Assembly (NCBI GenBank): GCA_023101725.1
Contig: JALJCO010008696.1
Location: forward strand, 1 to 64,000
Length of the DNA stretch: 64,000 bases
Origin: Atherinomorus stipes
Taxonomy: Eukaryota > Chordata > Actinopteri > Atheriniformes > Atherinidae
Direction of reading: 5' to 3'
A program made the position numbers and the translations under genes. Within the stretch, counting starts at the first letter, position 1. Each line of letters starts with the position of its first letter. The notes under the pieces were generated by a model. The model was not told where the DNA came from. It saw nothing but the letters and a program-made list of their open reading frames with translations, and searched no databases. Of this stretch, positions 34,151-44,836 are shown piece by piece.

Positions 34151-35915
34151 ATCAATAAAATCATTATTATGTCTTTTATATTTTATTTTCTGAATTTTGA
34201 TTTTAAAAATCGTACAGCAGCCCAGGATGCACCTCCGTCAATCCAAGCTGAAAATAAAGCAAAATAAGTTATGTAAATGAGACACGGTAATTGTAGATTT
34301 TTAGGAAATAATTATCTGATTTATTATTCAACAAAAATGGTCATCTAACACAAAATCTAGTGTATATGGGATAATCCTGCATCGAAATTACTGCCTTGCA
34401 AACACTACTGAGAAAATTTCCTTTGAACCACGTTCTTTTTCAATCGTTTTCTTTTGTTATCAGATGTTATCCATTTTTTTGACCTTTCACATCCATTTTT
34501 TTTTATGAAATTTAAACAGATTGGACTAATATAAGCCTGCATAGGCAGTTTGAGAATATGCTTCAGCCATGCTGCGTTTGAACTGTATACATAAAGAATA
34601 CAGTTTATAACATGTTGCATTCTCTTGCACTTGGACATGTGAGGTTTGCCCAGGTAAGTCAATTTACACTGAATATTTGTTAGAATTTGTCTATTTGGGG
34701 ATGGCACCTGGGTCTGTCAGGTTTTAGGGGAGATCTTTGCTCCCCCAGGTCAACCCTGTGGCTCCGTCCTTGAATAAATGTGCAGAAAATGAATTAAACT
34801 TGATTTATAATGGAAACCATTTCTGATGAGGCTTCGGCCAACAATCGACGGATCAAGTGGAGGTCCAGATGCATCCTGGTTTAGGTCTTTTTCTGGATTT
34901 GTCCCTTTCAGATTCTGTTCAATCTGCTTTATTTGTTCATTTATTTATATCCAGCCTTCCATTGCTTGTTTGGAATTTGTCCAGTTTCCTCAAATGTTTA
35001 AAGACGCACACCAGAGACGTCAAATTTCCAGCTAACGTTTCTTTGGGAATCCCTTTATTGGTGCAAAAATCCTGTTCCGTCAAACTGTTGTTAATGCAAC
35101 TAAAAAAAATGGAACAAGTTGCACACAATGATTTATTTTTAGCATTCTTGCTTAAATGATCTGTCAAACTGAGTACATGGCCATGGGAGCATCTCAGCTG
35201 ATGTGTATAAATGTAGTTACTGCTCATGGGAATATTGTTTTCTCTCTAAATGAATTTTCTCTATTAGATTGTTCATGCATGATCCGATTTTTGTTCAAAC
35301 TTTTGAGTAAAACATTCATAAATGGGATCTCATATAAGAATGATGACTGAATTAGGTTAACGTGAGAAATCAGTTTTCCTCCTGAAACACCAACTAAATG
35401 CTTCATGTGGCTTTTGTGAAGACAAGTTTGACCATCAGATGGGCACCAAAGTTTTCTCGTAAACCAAAAATGATCCGAGCTTGATTCTAAAAATAACTTG
35501 GGTTTTGAAAACAAAATGGTTTCATTTCAAATTTAAATGGTTTATGGTAAATTTGTGAACATTTTGAACACTAGGCCCATACATAAATTAATTTACTGTA
35601 ACAAATAGGATTTATGCCAAGTTATCTGTTAATATGTTGACACAATACTGGTTTACCGGAGTTAGACCCATATGTTTATCCAGGTCATTGTAGCCTGTCT
35701 GGAACAACCAATCTGGCTGTAAAATCTATAATTATACATGAAGGAAAGAAATAAATGGTCAGTTTATTTGGGGAAAAAAACAGAAGATGGATCTGTTTGA
35801 ATTCAACAGATACAACACTGACTTTGTTGAAGTATATGAGAATACGAAATCTTAAAAAAAAAAAAAACAACTAGTGATGGTCGGATATTTTTTTAGTGTA
35901 CAGGCACATGTAGTT
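34151..35915. other. No gene seen
   Basis: Overlapping short frames on both strands show no recognisable domain. Confidence 0.4.
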
Positions 35916-35919
35916 TAGT

Positions 35920-35983
35920 CCAGGGGTCTGCAACCTTTACAATCCAAAGAGCCATTTTTCGCCTCAACCAGCTTTCACCACCA

Positions 35984-36015
<32 letters not shown>
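35920..36015. mobile_element. hAT-type terminal remnant with (CT)n
   Basis: CAGGGGTCTGCAACCTTTAC followed by AAAGAGCCATTTT is the terminus of a widespread hAT (Charlie-like) family. A (CT)n tract follows at about 35987-36015. Confidence 0.5.
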
Positions 36016-36017
<2 letters not shown>

Positions 36018-36331
36018 CTTCTGGGGTTCCGTAGACCCTCCCCCACATCACTACTTGGTTGGAGGGGCGCGGTGAACAAGCTGCTCTTGTTTCCTTTCTT
36101 TAATAACGACTCTAATTAATCTGTCATCAGCGCATTTAACGCTCTGTGACGTAAGTTTTCCGCGTGTGCTTTTCCTTCGTATATTGATTGTTTTTCCAAA
36201 ACATTTTCATAGAAACGTCTTGATTTGGCTCAGGGGGTCTTTTGTGTTAACGCCAAGATCACGTGACTCTCATCTCTTCAAAGATTTCTGCAGCTCCTTC
36301 TAAAAACCTTTTTTTTTTTTTCTCCTTACAG

Positions 36332-36391
36332 AAACGCGTGCTGAATTTACCTGAGGATAATTGATCTGCTTCACGTATTCCTCTACTACTG
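36332..36391 (+). other. Possible 5' UTR exon of the TRIM gene
   Basis: A 60-bp segment lies between a strong pyrimidine-rich acceptor (TTTTTTCTCCTTACAG) and a GTATGT donor, 1.9 kb upstream of the TRIM coding exon. The next acceptor, TTCCTTCCTCTTAG at 38219, lies 118 bp before the TRIM start codon. The pairing is inferred from splice signals only. Confidence 0.35.
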
Positions 36392-37046
36392 GTATGTGTC
36401 TTTTTTCCTTTTAAATTTAATTTTATTCGTGTGTGTGAGGGGTGTGTACGTGCGGGGTTTTTTTTGTATTTTTTTTAAATGATATTTGTCCGGTTATGTC
36501 CATCAGATTTAACTCATTTTTGTTGTATTTAATGGTTTGGAATTAGAAAGTTTTAAACATATTAACAGCAGATTATAACAACCTAATTAAGATTAAGAGT
36601 TTTTGTGAGAGCTGATGAATGGTGGTTAACAGTCCCAGTAACAAACTGGGATGTACATCATTTCCGGGTCATTGCATCGTCCTGTAGGCCTACTCTAAAT
36701 GCTCTCAATATCCACTAGTTCTGTTATGTCTTTTGCAAGGATTTACCATCTGTGACAATTATCTGAATTTACTGACCAGACATTGACTCTTATTTTGGAT
36801 CATGTAGAGAAAAGTGGTCAAACGGAGGGGAAAAGGTGTCGTGTCTTCATCGTGGAAGCTTTATGCTGTTTTATCTCACAAATCAACAAGCTGATGTGAA
36901 TGATAACGTGGTTAATTAGGATGATTTACTGAGACGTCTGCTCTCATGTTACCCCAACAGCCCTGGGGTGTGGTATCCTGTTTCCTAACAGTCCTTTGAC
37001 CCCTGTACCCACCCCCTCCACCGAGACCCTGACCAGGCTGTAAACA

Positions 37047-37190
37047 TGTTTATGCTGTGAAGTCTGCCTTTTTGATATAGGAGTCTATGGGTATTGACTA
37101 CCTTTTGGAGCCAGCCCCTAGTGGATGAGGGGTGGACTGCAATTTTCATATTTCTAGGGGAGCTTCACTTTTCTCTGCCGGAGCTTGCTG
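37047..37190. repeat. Dispersed repeat, also at 62250-62400
   Basis: Shares TGTGAAGT, GGGAGTCTATGGG, TTTTGGAGCC and CCCCTAGTGGATGA with 62250-62400. Family unknown. 37244-37430 also looks repeat-derived (CCCAATTTGGGGTCTGCACA, then CTGCAGACTTCGAAACAGCC). Confidence 0.4.
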
Positions 37191-37824
37191 CTTATATCCT
37201 ATGAGACCCTCTCATCAGGACTGGCTCTCCATGTTGGTTTGTCTGGAATTCTTCTACGCTGTCGTTTGTACATTTACAGTCGGCTTATGTCCCAATTTGG
37301 GGTCTGCACACTTCAAAGTACGCAGACCACATATGCTTTGGGGTATCCCACATAGTCTGCAGACTTCGAAACAGCCTTCCGAAACGGTAGGCTAGTGATG
37401 CCGAAATGAGAGATTCTAGTAGACAAAATGAGAGAAATGGGAGACCCTAGCCGATGAGAACTTAAACTTCCCTTGGTTGCCTGTGTTTACATGGCCGTGC
37501 ACAACTGGGTTATTGCCAATATTCCGGTTATGAAAGGGTTATTGGCTGCATGTAAACGCAGTAATTGAGACCTGCTCTCATTGGCTACCTGACGGTTCTG
37601 AAATGGTAGTTTGTCTTTGTGCAAAAAAGGGCAAAAAGACTGAACATAAGAGAGATTTCTGGTTGTTCAACACCAGTGTCTTCTGATGAGAATACCTTTT
37701 TAGTCTTGCCTGGGCTTTGACCTTTTTATGCATAGAAGGATATAAAACACCCTGTATGGAGAGGACTATGAGCCAGTACCTTGATTACATAGACAATGTC
37801 CAAGTGTTTGAGCCAAATAATTGC

Positions 37825-38177
37825 ACGGTGGTGCGGCCTCATAGTAAGAAGGTTGCTAGTTTGAGTCCCGGCTGGGGAGGGGGTTGAACAATTCCAACAG
37901 TGGCCTTCCTGTGTGGAGTTTGCATGTTCTCTCCGTGTATGTGTGGGTTCTCTCCGGGTACTCCGGCCTTCCTCCCACCGTCCAAAGACATGCATGTTAG
38001 GTTAATTGGTCACTGTAAATTGCCCCTAGGAATGAATTTGAGTGTGGATTGTTTCTGTGTTAGTGCTGTGATGGACTGATGACCGATCCAGGGCCCTGCC
38101 TCTCGCCTGATAATAGCTGGGATAGACTCCAACAACCCTGAACTGGATAAGCGGTACAGAAAATGAATGAATGAGTG
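37825..38177 (+). mobile_element. Fish SINE, near full length
   Basis: The head contains a tRNA-promoter-like B box (AGTTTGAGTCCCGGC). The body has GGAGTTTGCATGTTCTCTCC and CAAAGACATGCATGTTAGGT. The tail GCCTGATAATAGCTGGGATA with GGATAAGCGGTACAGAAAAT ends in (GAAT)n. Diverged or partial copies are at 53085-53205 (tail only) and 57140-57420. Such SINEs are transcribed by RNA polymerase III and copied by a LINE partner. It ends about 40 bp before the splice acceptor of the TRIM coding exon. Confidence 0.75.
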
Positions 38178-38337
38178 AATGAATTGAATTAACCTGATTT
38201 CCTTGTTCCTTCCTCTTAGGTTTGGAGCTTGAAGACGTGTGAGGAGCTGAATTCACTGAAGCAACAGACTGTTCACATCAGAACTAAAACTAGTTCACAG
38301 CTTAAATTAAAAAGTTGGTTCCACTGCGAGGTGAAAA

Positions 38338-40008
38338 ATGGAGCAGACTGAAGCTCAGCTGGAAGACTCCATCTCTTGTTCCATCTGTCTGGATCTACTG
38401 AAGGATCCGGTGACTATTCCCTGTGGACACAGCTACTGTATGGACTGTATTAAATCCTGCTGGGAAAGAGAAGATCAGAAGGAATCTCAAAGCTGCCCTC
38501 AGTGTGGGCACACCTTCGCTCTGAGACCTGTCCTGGTGAAAAACATCATGTTGGCTGATTTAGTGGAGGAACTGAAGAAGGCTGGACTCCAGATTTCTTC
38601 AGGCGATCACTGCTATGCTGGACCTGAAGATGTGGCCTGTGACGTCTGCACTGACAGGAAGCTGAAAGCCATCAAGTGCTGTCTGGTCTGTTTGGCGTCT
38701 TACTGTGTGAAACATCTTAAACTTCATTATGAATCTCCTGCATTTGAAAAACACAAGCTGGTGGACCCATCTGAGAAGCCCCAGCACCACATCTGCTCTC
38801 TTCATGATGAGGAGATGAAGATTTTCTGTCGTACTGATCAGCAGAGTATCTGTTATCTCTGCTTAATGGATGAACACAAAGATCACGAAACAGTCTCAGT
38901 TCCAGCAGAAAGAGCTGAGAAGCAGAAGGAGCTGGAGGTGAGTCGCCAACAAATCCAGCAGAGAATCCAGGACGGAGAGAAAGATGTGAAGCTGCTTCAA
39001 CAGGAGGTGGAGGCCATCAATGGCTCCGCTGATAAAGCAGTGGAGGACAGTGAGAAGATCTTCACTCAGCTGATCCGTCTCATCCAGAAAAGAAGCTCTG
39101 ATGTGAAGCAGCAGATCAGATCCCAGCAGGAAACTGAAGTGAGTCGAGTCAAAGAGCTTCAGGAGAAGCTGGAGCAGGAGATCACTGAGCTGAAGAGGAA
39201 AGACGGCGAGCTGGAGCAGCTCTCACACACAGAGGATCACAACCAGTTTCTACACAACTACCCCTCACTGTCAGCACTCAGTGAGTCTACACACTCATCC
39301 AGCATCAATATCCGTCCTCTCACATACTTTGAGGATGTGACAGCAGCTGTGGCAGAGACCAGAGATAAACTACAGGACATCCTGACAGAGGAATGGACAA
39401 ACATCTCACTGGTGGTCTCTGAAGTGGACGTTTTACTGCCACAACCAGAACCAGAGACCAGAGCTGAGTTCTTAAAATATTCACATGAAGTCACTCTAGA
39501 TCCAAACACGGCGCACACACACCTTCTGTTGTTTGAGGGGAACAGAAAAGCAACATATATGAAACAGCAGCAGTCTTATCCCAGTCATCCAGACAGGTTT
39601 GCTGCTTGGCATCAGGTGCTGAGCAGAGAGAGTCTGACTGGACGTTGTTACTGGGAGGTGGAGTCGAGGCGTGGCGGAGTTCGTGTAGCGGTCACATACA
39701 AGAACATCAGAAGAGCGGGGCGTTTAAATGAGTGTTTGTTAGGGTGCAACGACAAGTCCTGGGCTCTGTGCTGCGACAAAAACAGTTACACGTTTTGGCA
39801 CAACAATGTGAAAACTCCAGTCTCAGGTCTTCATTTCTTCAGAGTAGGAGTGTATCTGGATCACAGAGCAGGTATTCTGTCTTTCTACAGCGTCTCTGAA
39901 ACCATGACTCTCCTCCACAGAGTCCAGACCACATTCACTCAGCCGCTCTATGCTGGACTTCTGTTTTATTCTGATGGAGACACTGCAGAGCTCATTGAAT
40001 TGAAATAG
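38338..40008 (+). CDS. TRIM E3 ubiquitin ligase, RING / B-box / coiled-coil / PRY-SPRY (fish TRIM16/TRIM25/finTRIM-like)
   Basis: A 556-residue protein encoded in one exon. The RING is C3HC4 with C14, C17, C29, H31, C34, C37, C53 and C56, the part that recruits an E2 enzyme. Two B-boxes follow (about 98-135 and 150-190, the second starting at C153). A long Glu/Lys/Gln-rich coiled coil for dimerisation spans about 190-300. The C-terminal PRY-SPRY domain (about 375-556) has LDP at 387-389, WEVE at 439-442 and LDH at 507-509 in place of the usual LDY. The start is the first ATG after a splice acceptor at 38219. Fish have large families of such genes, many antiviral or immune-related in cytoplasm, but the substrate here cannot be read from sequence. 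The exact subfamily is uncertain. The frame is intact, so it is probably functional. Confidence 0.95.
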   Translation: MEQTEAQLEDSISCSICLDLLKDPVTIPCGHSYCMDCIKSCWEREDQKESQSCPQCGHTFALRPVLVKNIMLADLVEELKKAGLQISSGDHCYAGPEDVACDVCTDRKLKAIKCCLVCLASYCVKHLKLHYESPAFEKHKLVDPSEKPQHHICSLHDEEMKIFCRTDQQSICYLCLMDEHKDHETVSVPAERAEKQKELEVSRQQIQQRIQDGEKDVKLLQQEVEAINGSADKAVEDSEKIFTQLIRLIQKRSSDVKQQIRSQQETEVSRVKELQEKLEQEITELKRKDGELEQLSHTEDHNQFLHNYPSLSALSESTHSSSINIRPLTYFEDVTAAVAETRDKLQDILTEEWTNISLVVSEVDVLLPQPEPETRAEFLKYSHEVTLDPNTAHTHLLLFEGNRKATYMKQQQSYPSHPDRFAAWHQVLSRESLTGRCYWEVESRRGGVRVAVTYKNIRRAGRLNECLLGCNDKSWALCCDKNSYTFWHNNVKTPVSGLHFFRVGVYLDHRAGILSFYSVSETMTLLHRVQTTFTQPLYAGLLFYSDGDTAELIELK

Positions 40009-40276
40009 AAAGTTTCATTGAAAGTTTTTCTTTTAAGTGAAAGTTGGTTAAAATGGGTAACAACATCTTAGTTTTCACCGCTGTTGCTCAGGGACATTTC
40101 TTCATAGTACACAGAAAATTTTCCAAGCTAGTTGGTTAATTTGTATTTACTCAGGTTTGCTTGTTTTACTTGAAAAATACAAGACACAAGATGGTAACCA
40201 CATCAATTGTTTCTGGACACGCAATAATAACTACAGTTAATCAATATTTATTTAAAGAGAGGCATTTACAACTTTC

Positions 40277-40282
40277 AATAAA
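40277..40282 (+). terminator. AATAAA polyadenylation signal, TRIM gene
   Basis: First AATAAA after the TRIM stop codon, 269 bp downstream. A second is at 40427-40432, after the poly-C run at about 40377-40394. Which is used cannot be decided from sequence. Confidence 0.45.
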
Positions 40283-40432
40283 TGATGGGATATATTTTCT
40301 ATAAGTAGAGGCTTGTAAACTGTAAAGACAAGTGGGCCAATAACTAAGCCATGTGGAACCCCAGAGGGGAAAAATACCCCCCCCCCCCCCCCCCATTTTT
40401 AAAAATTTAAAATGAGTAGTTGAAACAATAAA

Positions 40433-41200
40433 ACTCATTACGTATTATTTCAAACTAGTTAAGAAGTTGAAGCCTTTATTATTCAGTTGGTTTAAGCCAA
40501 AATGCCTTGATCAACAAAGCAGCCACGGGATCAAGTACAAATATTTTCTCTGAGTCTGTGCTGATCTTGAAATTGCTTTATATGTACAAAAATACTCTGA
40601 TATTAACCTGATTTAGACTTTAAACAAAGATACTACACTGAATCACATTTTCTGATCACCTTGATTTGAGAAAGGTCAGATTTGGAACAAGCGATAATCA
40701 AATTGAGCTGTATGATGTATGCTGACCTTAGTTGCAATGTGTATTTTTATGTAACAAAAATGGCATTTTCCCTTAGTTATGAAAGTCAAATCAATTAGCA
40801 GTTGTTCAAAATGTTCATTTCTCACATGCAGAATTTTCTTTTCTTCCAAACTATTGAGTTTCTACAAGCTGCTTTTTGTGGTTCATGGATTTCTGGCAAT
40901 ATGATCAATAATTTGATCATTTGAGATATGGCCTTGGAGGTTGTGCTAGTAAAAATAGATTAGGATATAGCCCCCCACCCCCTTCCCCCTTCAAATAATT
41001 TTTCAGAATTTACCTGATAATGTCACTTGTTGGCTATTGTATGGGTTGTTTTTACCATCCTCACTTTTCTTCTTTATCAAATGAAGAAAAGAAGAAAAAA
41101 AAGTTTGAAAAAAAAAATCCTAATCCAAGATTTTTTATCCTCTTTAAAGTTTTCTTTGATTTATATGAATATTTTCTTGTTTTCTTTGACAAATCTCCAG
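40433..41200. other. No gene seen
   Basis: AT-rich intergenic sequence between the TRIM gene and the Harbinger-like element. Short A-rich frames at 41020-41235 are not convincing. Confidence 0.4.
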
Positions 41201-42521
41201 GGGTCTCATTTATAAACTTTGGTAGGATCTTCTAAAAGTGTACGTGCCCAAAAAAAAGTTTGGCGAAAAAATATTCAGATTTATAAAACGTGCGTCGAAG
41301 ATTAAGCATTCTTTATAAATCCCTTTCCTGGAAGTTTGCGAGGTGAATTTGTTCATATTCCGCCTCCTACCGCCCACATTCTACCATAGATGGTCAATGA
41401 AAGCACCTATGGATGTTTCTGCATATAAATGAGAGCTGATCTGAGGCATTTAAAACTGAATTGTGGCGACGAAAAGAGATTTAAACGTAATTTGCGGAGA
41501 CGGAAGTGGAGGTGTTGTTGGTGAAGTGGAGCCTCACAAAATCATTTTATTTGGGCGTCAAGGAAACAAGATAACGTAAGTCTGTGAGTGAAGAGGTTGT
41601 TGTGGCGGTGATGATGTGACGGAGGTCTGTTCCAGAAGTCGCTGTGGAGGAAACGCTGTCAGAGCGACTGTATTCAGAACACAGAACACCTGTTTGGTGT
41701 GGTGCAGCGCGATTCCCCTCCGTGCCCTCCCCTCGCCTGTAAACACCTCCGCCGGTTTTGCTGAGGTTGATGGCTCCACAACGGAGTGCGCTGTGGTAGC
41801 AGCTGCTGATGCGTGGGGTGGGCACGGTTTCGGTGGTCGGGGTATCTGGGTCCAGTTCATAGACAAAAGCGCTGCAAAAGTAAATGTGATTATTAGCCGG
41901 TCATCTCATCATATTGGCCAGAAAATCCTCATGGTCTCTAAAGACTCTCTCCTCCTGTCCTGCCATTGGCATAGTCTTCAAGCAATGCAGGCATCCATTG
42001 TAAAGATTGAAAGTGTCACTGCAGTTTTATGTTTACTCAGTACTACAGTAATTGCTATAAGCTTGTCACAATTAATGGAAAATATTTTTTTCTTTTAGTT
42101 TTGATGTTTTTTTTGCCCCTGTGCAATGTTTTATGTTTTATGTAAAGATTTTGAATTTCCTGTCATTATTTGCTTTATAGATAAACTTGTATTGCTAATA
42201 ATTTGAGGATGAACATACACTTGAACACATGTGTGTAGTCCTGAATGGGTGCTTATGGGTTGTATGGCTTAATTGAGGACATACGAGGGTTAAGTCTGAT
42301 ATTAATGGTTAAATGCATGAATGTGGCTTAAGTTCATCATCTCACCAGCGGTGCCGCCAGTTTCCCGTCTCAAAATGTTCGTGGAAAGTTCAGAATGTCG
42401 CACCGGTGCGCACATTCTCCCGTCAGGTTTGTTTTTATAAATCAGAAACTTTGCGTGGAAAATCACTTACGCCACTTTCAAGCCCTGTTTTGTGCGTAAG
42501 CAAGCTTTATAAATGAGACCC
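41201..42521. mobile_element. PIF/Harbinger-like non-autonomous element
   Basis: Termini GGGTCTCATTTATAAA and TTTATAAATGAGACCC are directly flanked by CAG on both sides (41198-41200, 42522-42524), a 3-bp duplication as in PIF/Harbinger elements. The GC-richer interior has overlapping frames on both strands (plus 41616-42098, 160 codons; minus 41547-41866, about 100 codons). I could not assign either to a Myb-like protein or a transposase. Confidence 0.6.
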
Positions 42522-42524
42522 CAG

Positions 42525-43418
42525 GCCTTTTGTTTTTTTCCTCTGATAAGCTTTTTGCCTGGGCATGTTTTTTTATGTAGCTGATAATGTAGGATTTCTT
42601 TTAACACATTTTACAATTTTTGAAAAAAATAAATATCAAGCAGATTCTAATCTTAAAGTTGCCTCTGTGTTCATTTGTTGGATTGGTAAGATGGGTGTAA
42701 GAAGCAGTCAACAACATGGCTAAATGTTCACAGCTTGAAGTGAGTCTTCACATTTACAGAGCAAACTAGGTTCACATGTTGCAAATGTGTGAAGAAACAC
42801 CGATAACATACATGCTTTAGCTAGTCATGAAGAGCAGATGGCTGGAACTTTTATGTACAATTGTCAAGCTAACTTTAGCAATATTGGTCAATATTTTGAA
42901 AACATAGCACAATGATAATTTGTTCTGCTAAAGTTGGCATAATAAATCATTAGCATTTTATGAGTGTGCTTGTTTAACAGTCTGTTTGGCTTTCCTTTTT
43001 CTGGTCTGTCTATCCAGAAGAGTCTGCTCATTAGCTGCTCATAGGATCAGATGTGGAAGAATGGATTGGGTGTTGTGTGGAGGAAGTTATGTTTAAGTGT
43101 CAGGGTCAGAATGCTATCAGAAAGATGTAGATGTTGAAGTAGGTGGGTCAAATCTTCAAACAGAAGGGGCAGATTTTGTAGAGTGTAGGCCAAATTTTAA
43201 AGTGATGGTAAGCCGTTCAATGTGTACCAGATGGTAAAGTGGAAAGCGTATATTGCTAGCCTCATAGCAGTTACCCAAGTCATATTTTAAGGTTTCATAG
43301 GCAATGATGCACAATAGACAATAAAAACAAAGTACAGTTAGACATCACTCAATATCATTTAGGCAATGATAATTCATTGAGACGTTTGGACAGTAACTGT
43401 TAAGAGAACATGGCAGAT
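42525..43418. other. No gene seen
   Basis: Intergenic sequence downstream of the ENDOD1-like gene (its 3' flank, minus orientation). No strong AATAAA assignment can be made. Confidence 0.35.
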
Positions 43419-44160
43419 GTTGAATGTGGACTAGATGGTAAAGTGGGAGGGGCAGATGTTGAATGCGGACTAGATGGTTAAGCGGGAGGGGCAGATGATG
43501 AATGCAGACTAGATGGTAAAGCAGGAGGGGCGGATGTTGAATGTGGACTAGATGGTAAAGTGGGAGGGGCATATGTTGAATGTGGACTAGATGGTAAAGT
43601 GGGAGGGGCAGATGTTGAATGCCGACTAGATGGTAAAGTGGGAGGGGTATATGTTGAATGCGGACTAGATGGTAAAGCGGGAGGGGCGGATGATGAATGC
43701 GGACTAGATGGTAAAGCGGTAGGGGTATATGTTGAATGTGGACTAGATGGTAAAGTGGGAGGGGCAGATGTTGAATGCCGACTAGATGGTAAAGTGGGAG
43801 GGGTATATGTTGAATGTGGACTAGATGGTAAAGTGGGAGGGGCAGATGTTGAATGCGGACTAGATGGTAAAGCGGGAGGGGCATATGTTGAATGTGGACT
43901 AGATGGTAAAGTGGGAGGGGCAGATGTTGAATGTGGACTAGATGGTAAAGCAGGAGGGGCGGATGTTGAATGCAGACTAGATGGTGAAATGGGAGGGGCA
44001 GATGTTGAATGTGGACTAGATGGTAAAGTGGGAGGGGCATATGTTGAATGCGGTCTAGATGGTAAAGCGGGAGGGGTGGATGTTGAATGTGGACTAGATG
44101 GTGAAGCGGGAGGGGCATATGTTGAATGCAGACTAGATGGTGAAATGGGAGGGGCAGATG
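43419..44160. repeat. 39-bp minisatellite inside the ENDOD1-like gene
   Basis: About 19 tandem units with a 39-bp period (unit core GACTAGATGGTAAAGTGGGA followed by GGGGCAGATGTTGAATG). Because 39 is divisible by three, every unit encodes the same 13-residue motif in the gene's frame (SSPHSTSAPPTLP-like). Units differ at a few recurring positions. Confidence 0.95.
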
Positions 44161-44836
44161 TTGAGGGATGTCTACTAGATACAGTTGGGTTTGAGCCAAA
44201 TGTTGAAGTGGGAGTATTAGGGTTTTCTGAAACAGAGGGTGGGCATTGGCAGTTTTTTGTCTGTGGGTAAAACCTGGTGACAGTTGTGTGGAGAGGACAC
44301 GGTGCTCCAGGAAATACTCTAAACTCTGAGCTGGATGTTCCGAGTTTGCTGTGAAGTTCTGCCAACGTCTTCGTCTGCAGATGTTTGTGCTCAGATTCAT
44401 CTGGAACATTGTCGCCCCAGTGTGCGCTTGCTATCCACGTGTCCATGTTGGCACTGTAGCAGCAGAATGCTGACCAGAGCAGGGAGGGAACGTTGATCCT
44501 GTTGTTGAGGCTTTTGTTGGAGCTGGGTTGGGCTCCAGTCACCACATAGCCTTCGTTAATACTACTGGTGTTGATGCAGTACTTTTCCATAATACATCTG
44601 ACACAGTTCTCCATTTTGTTCCAGCTTCCCTTGTTGAAGGTTCCAGCTTGTGGAACAATGTTGGTCAGAGTGAAAGTAGACATTTTATCCACTTTGGTGA
44701 ATGCATAAGAGCTGGGAAATATATGGCCTCTGTCAAATGTCCCATTGGATCTGAAATCGGTGTCGATAGCTTGGTGGTTGTAGATCTTCTGCTTGTCTCT
44801 GATCATCATATTCCGGTCAGCGTTTTCATTCTCCAG
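43478..44836 (-). CDS. ENDOD1-like coding exon 2 (nuclease motif and repeat tail)
   Basis: Phase-0 exon of 453 codons including stop. It starts LENENADRNMMIRDKQKIYN and holds DRGH and the downstream Asn/Glu motif, so both catalytic elements are in this exon. The repeat-coded tail occupies its 3' half. Confidence 0.9.
   Translation of the reverse strand: MENENADRNMMIRDKQKIYNHQAIDTDFRSNGTFDRGHIFPSSYAFTKVDKMSTFTLTNIVPQAGTFNKGSWNKMENCVRCIMEKYCINTSSINEGYVVTGAQPSSNKSLNNRINVPSLLWSAFCCYSANMDTWIASAHWGDNVPDESEHKHLQTKTLAELHSKLGTSSSEFRVFPGAPCPLHTTVTRFYPQTKNCQCPPSVSENPNTPTSTFGSNPTVSSRHPSTSAPPISPSSLHSTYAPPASPSSPHSTSTPPALPSRPHSTYAPPTLPSSPHSTSAPPISPSSLHSTSAPPALPSSPHSTSAPPTLPSSPHSTYAPPALPSSPHSTSAPPTLPSSPHSTYTPPTLPSSRHSTSAPPTLPSSPHSTYTPTALPSSPHSSSAPPALPSSPHSTYTPPTLPSSRHSTSAPPTLPSSPHSTYAPPTLPSSPHSTSAPPALPSSLHSSSAPPA

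Noticed and set aside
43560..44270. 236-codon plus-strand frame (GGADVECGLDGKVGG-like repeats)
   Set aside because: It is the antisense reading of the in-frame minisatellite of the ENDOD1-like gene. No start context, splice site or domain supports it.
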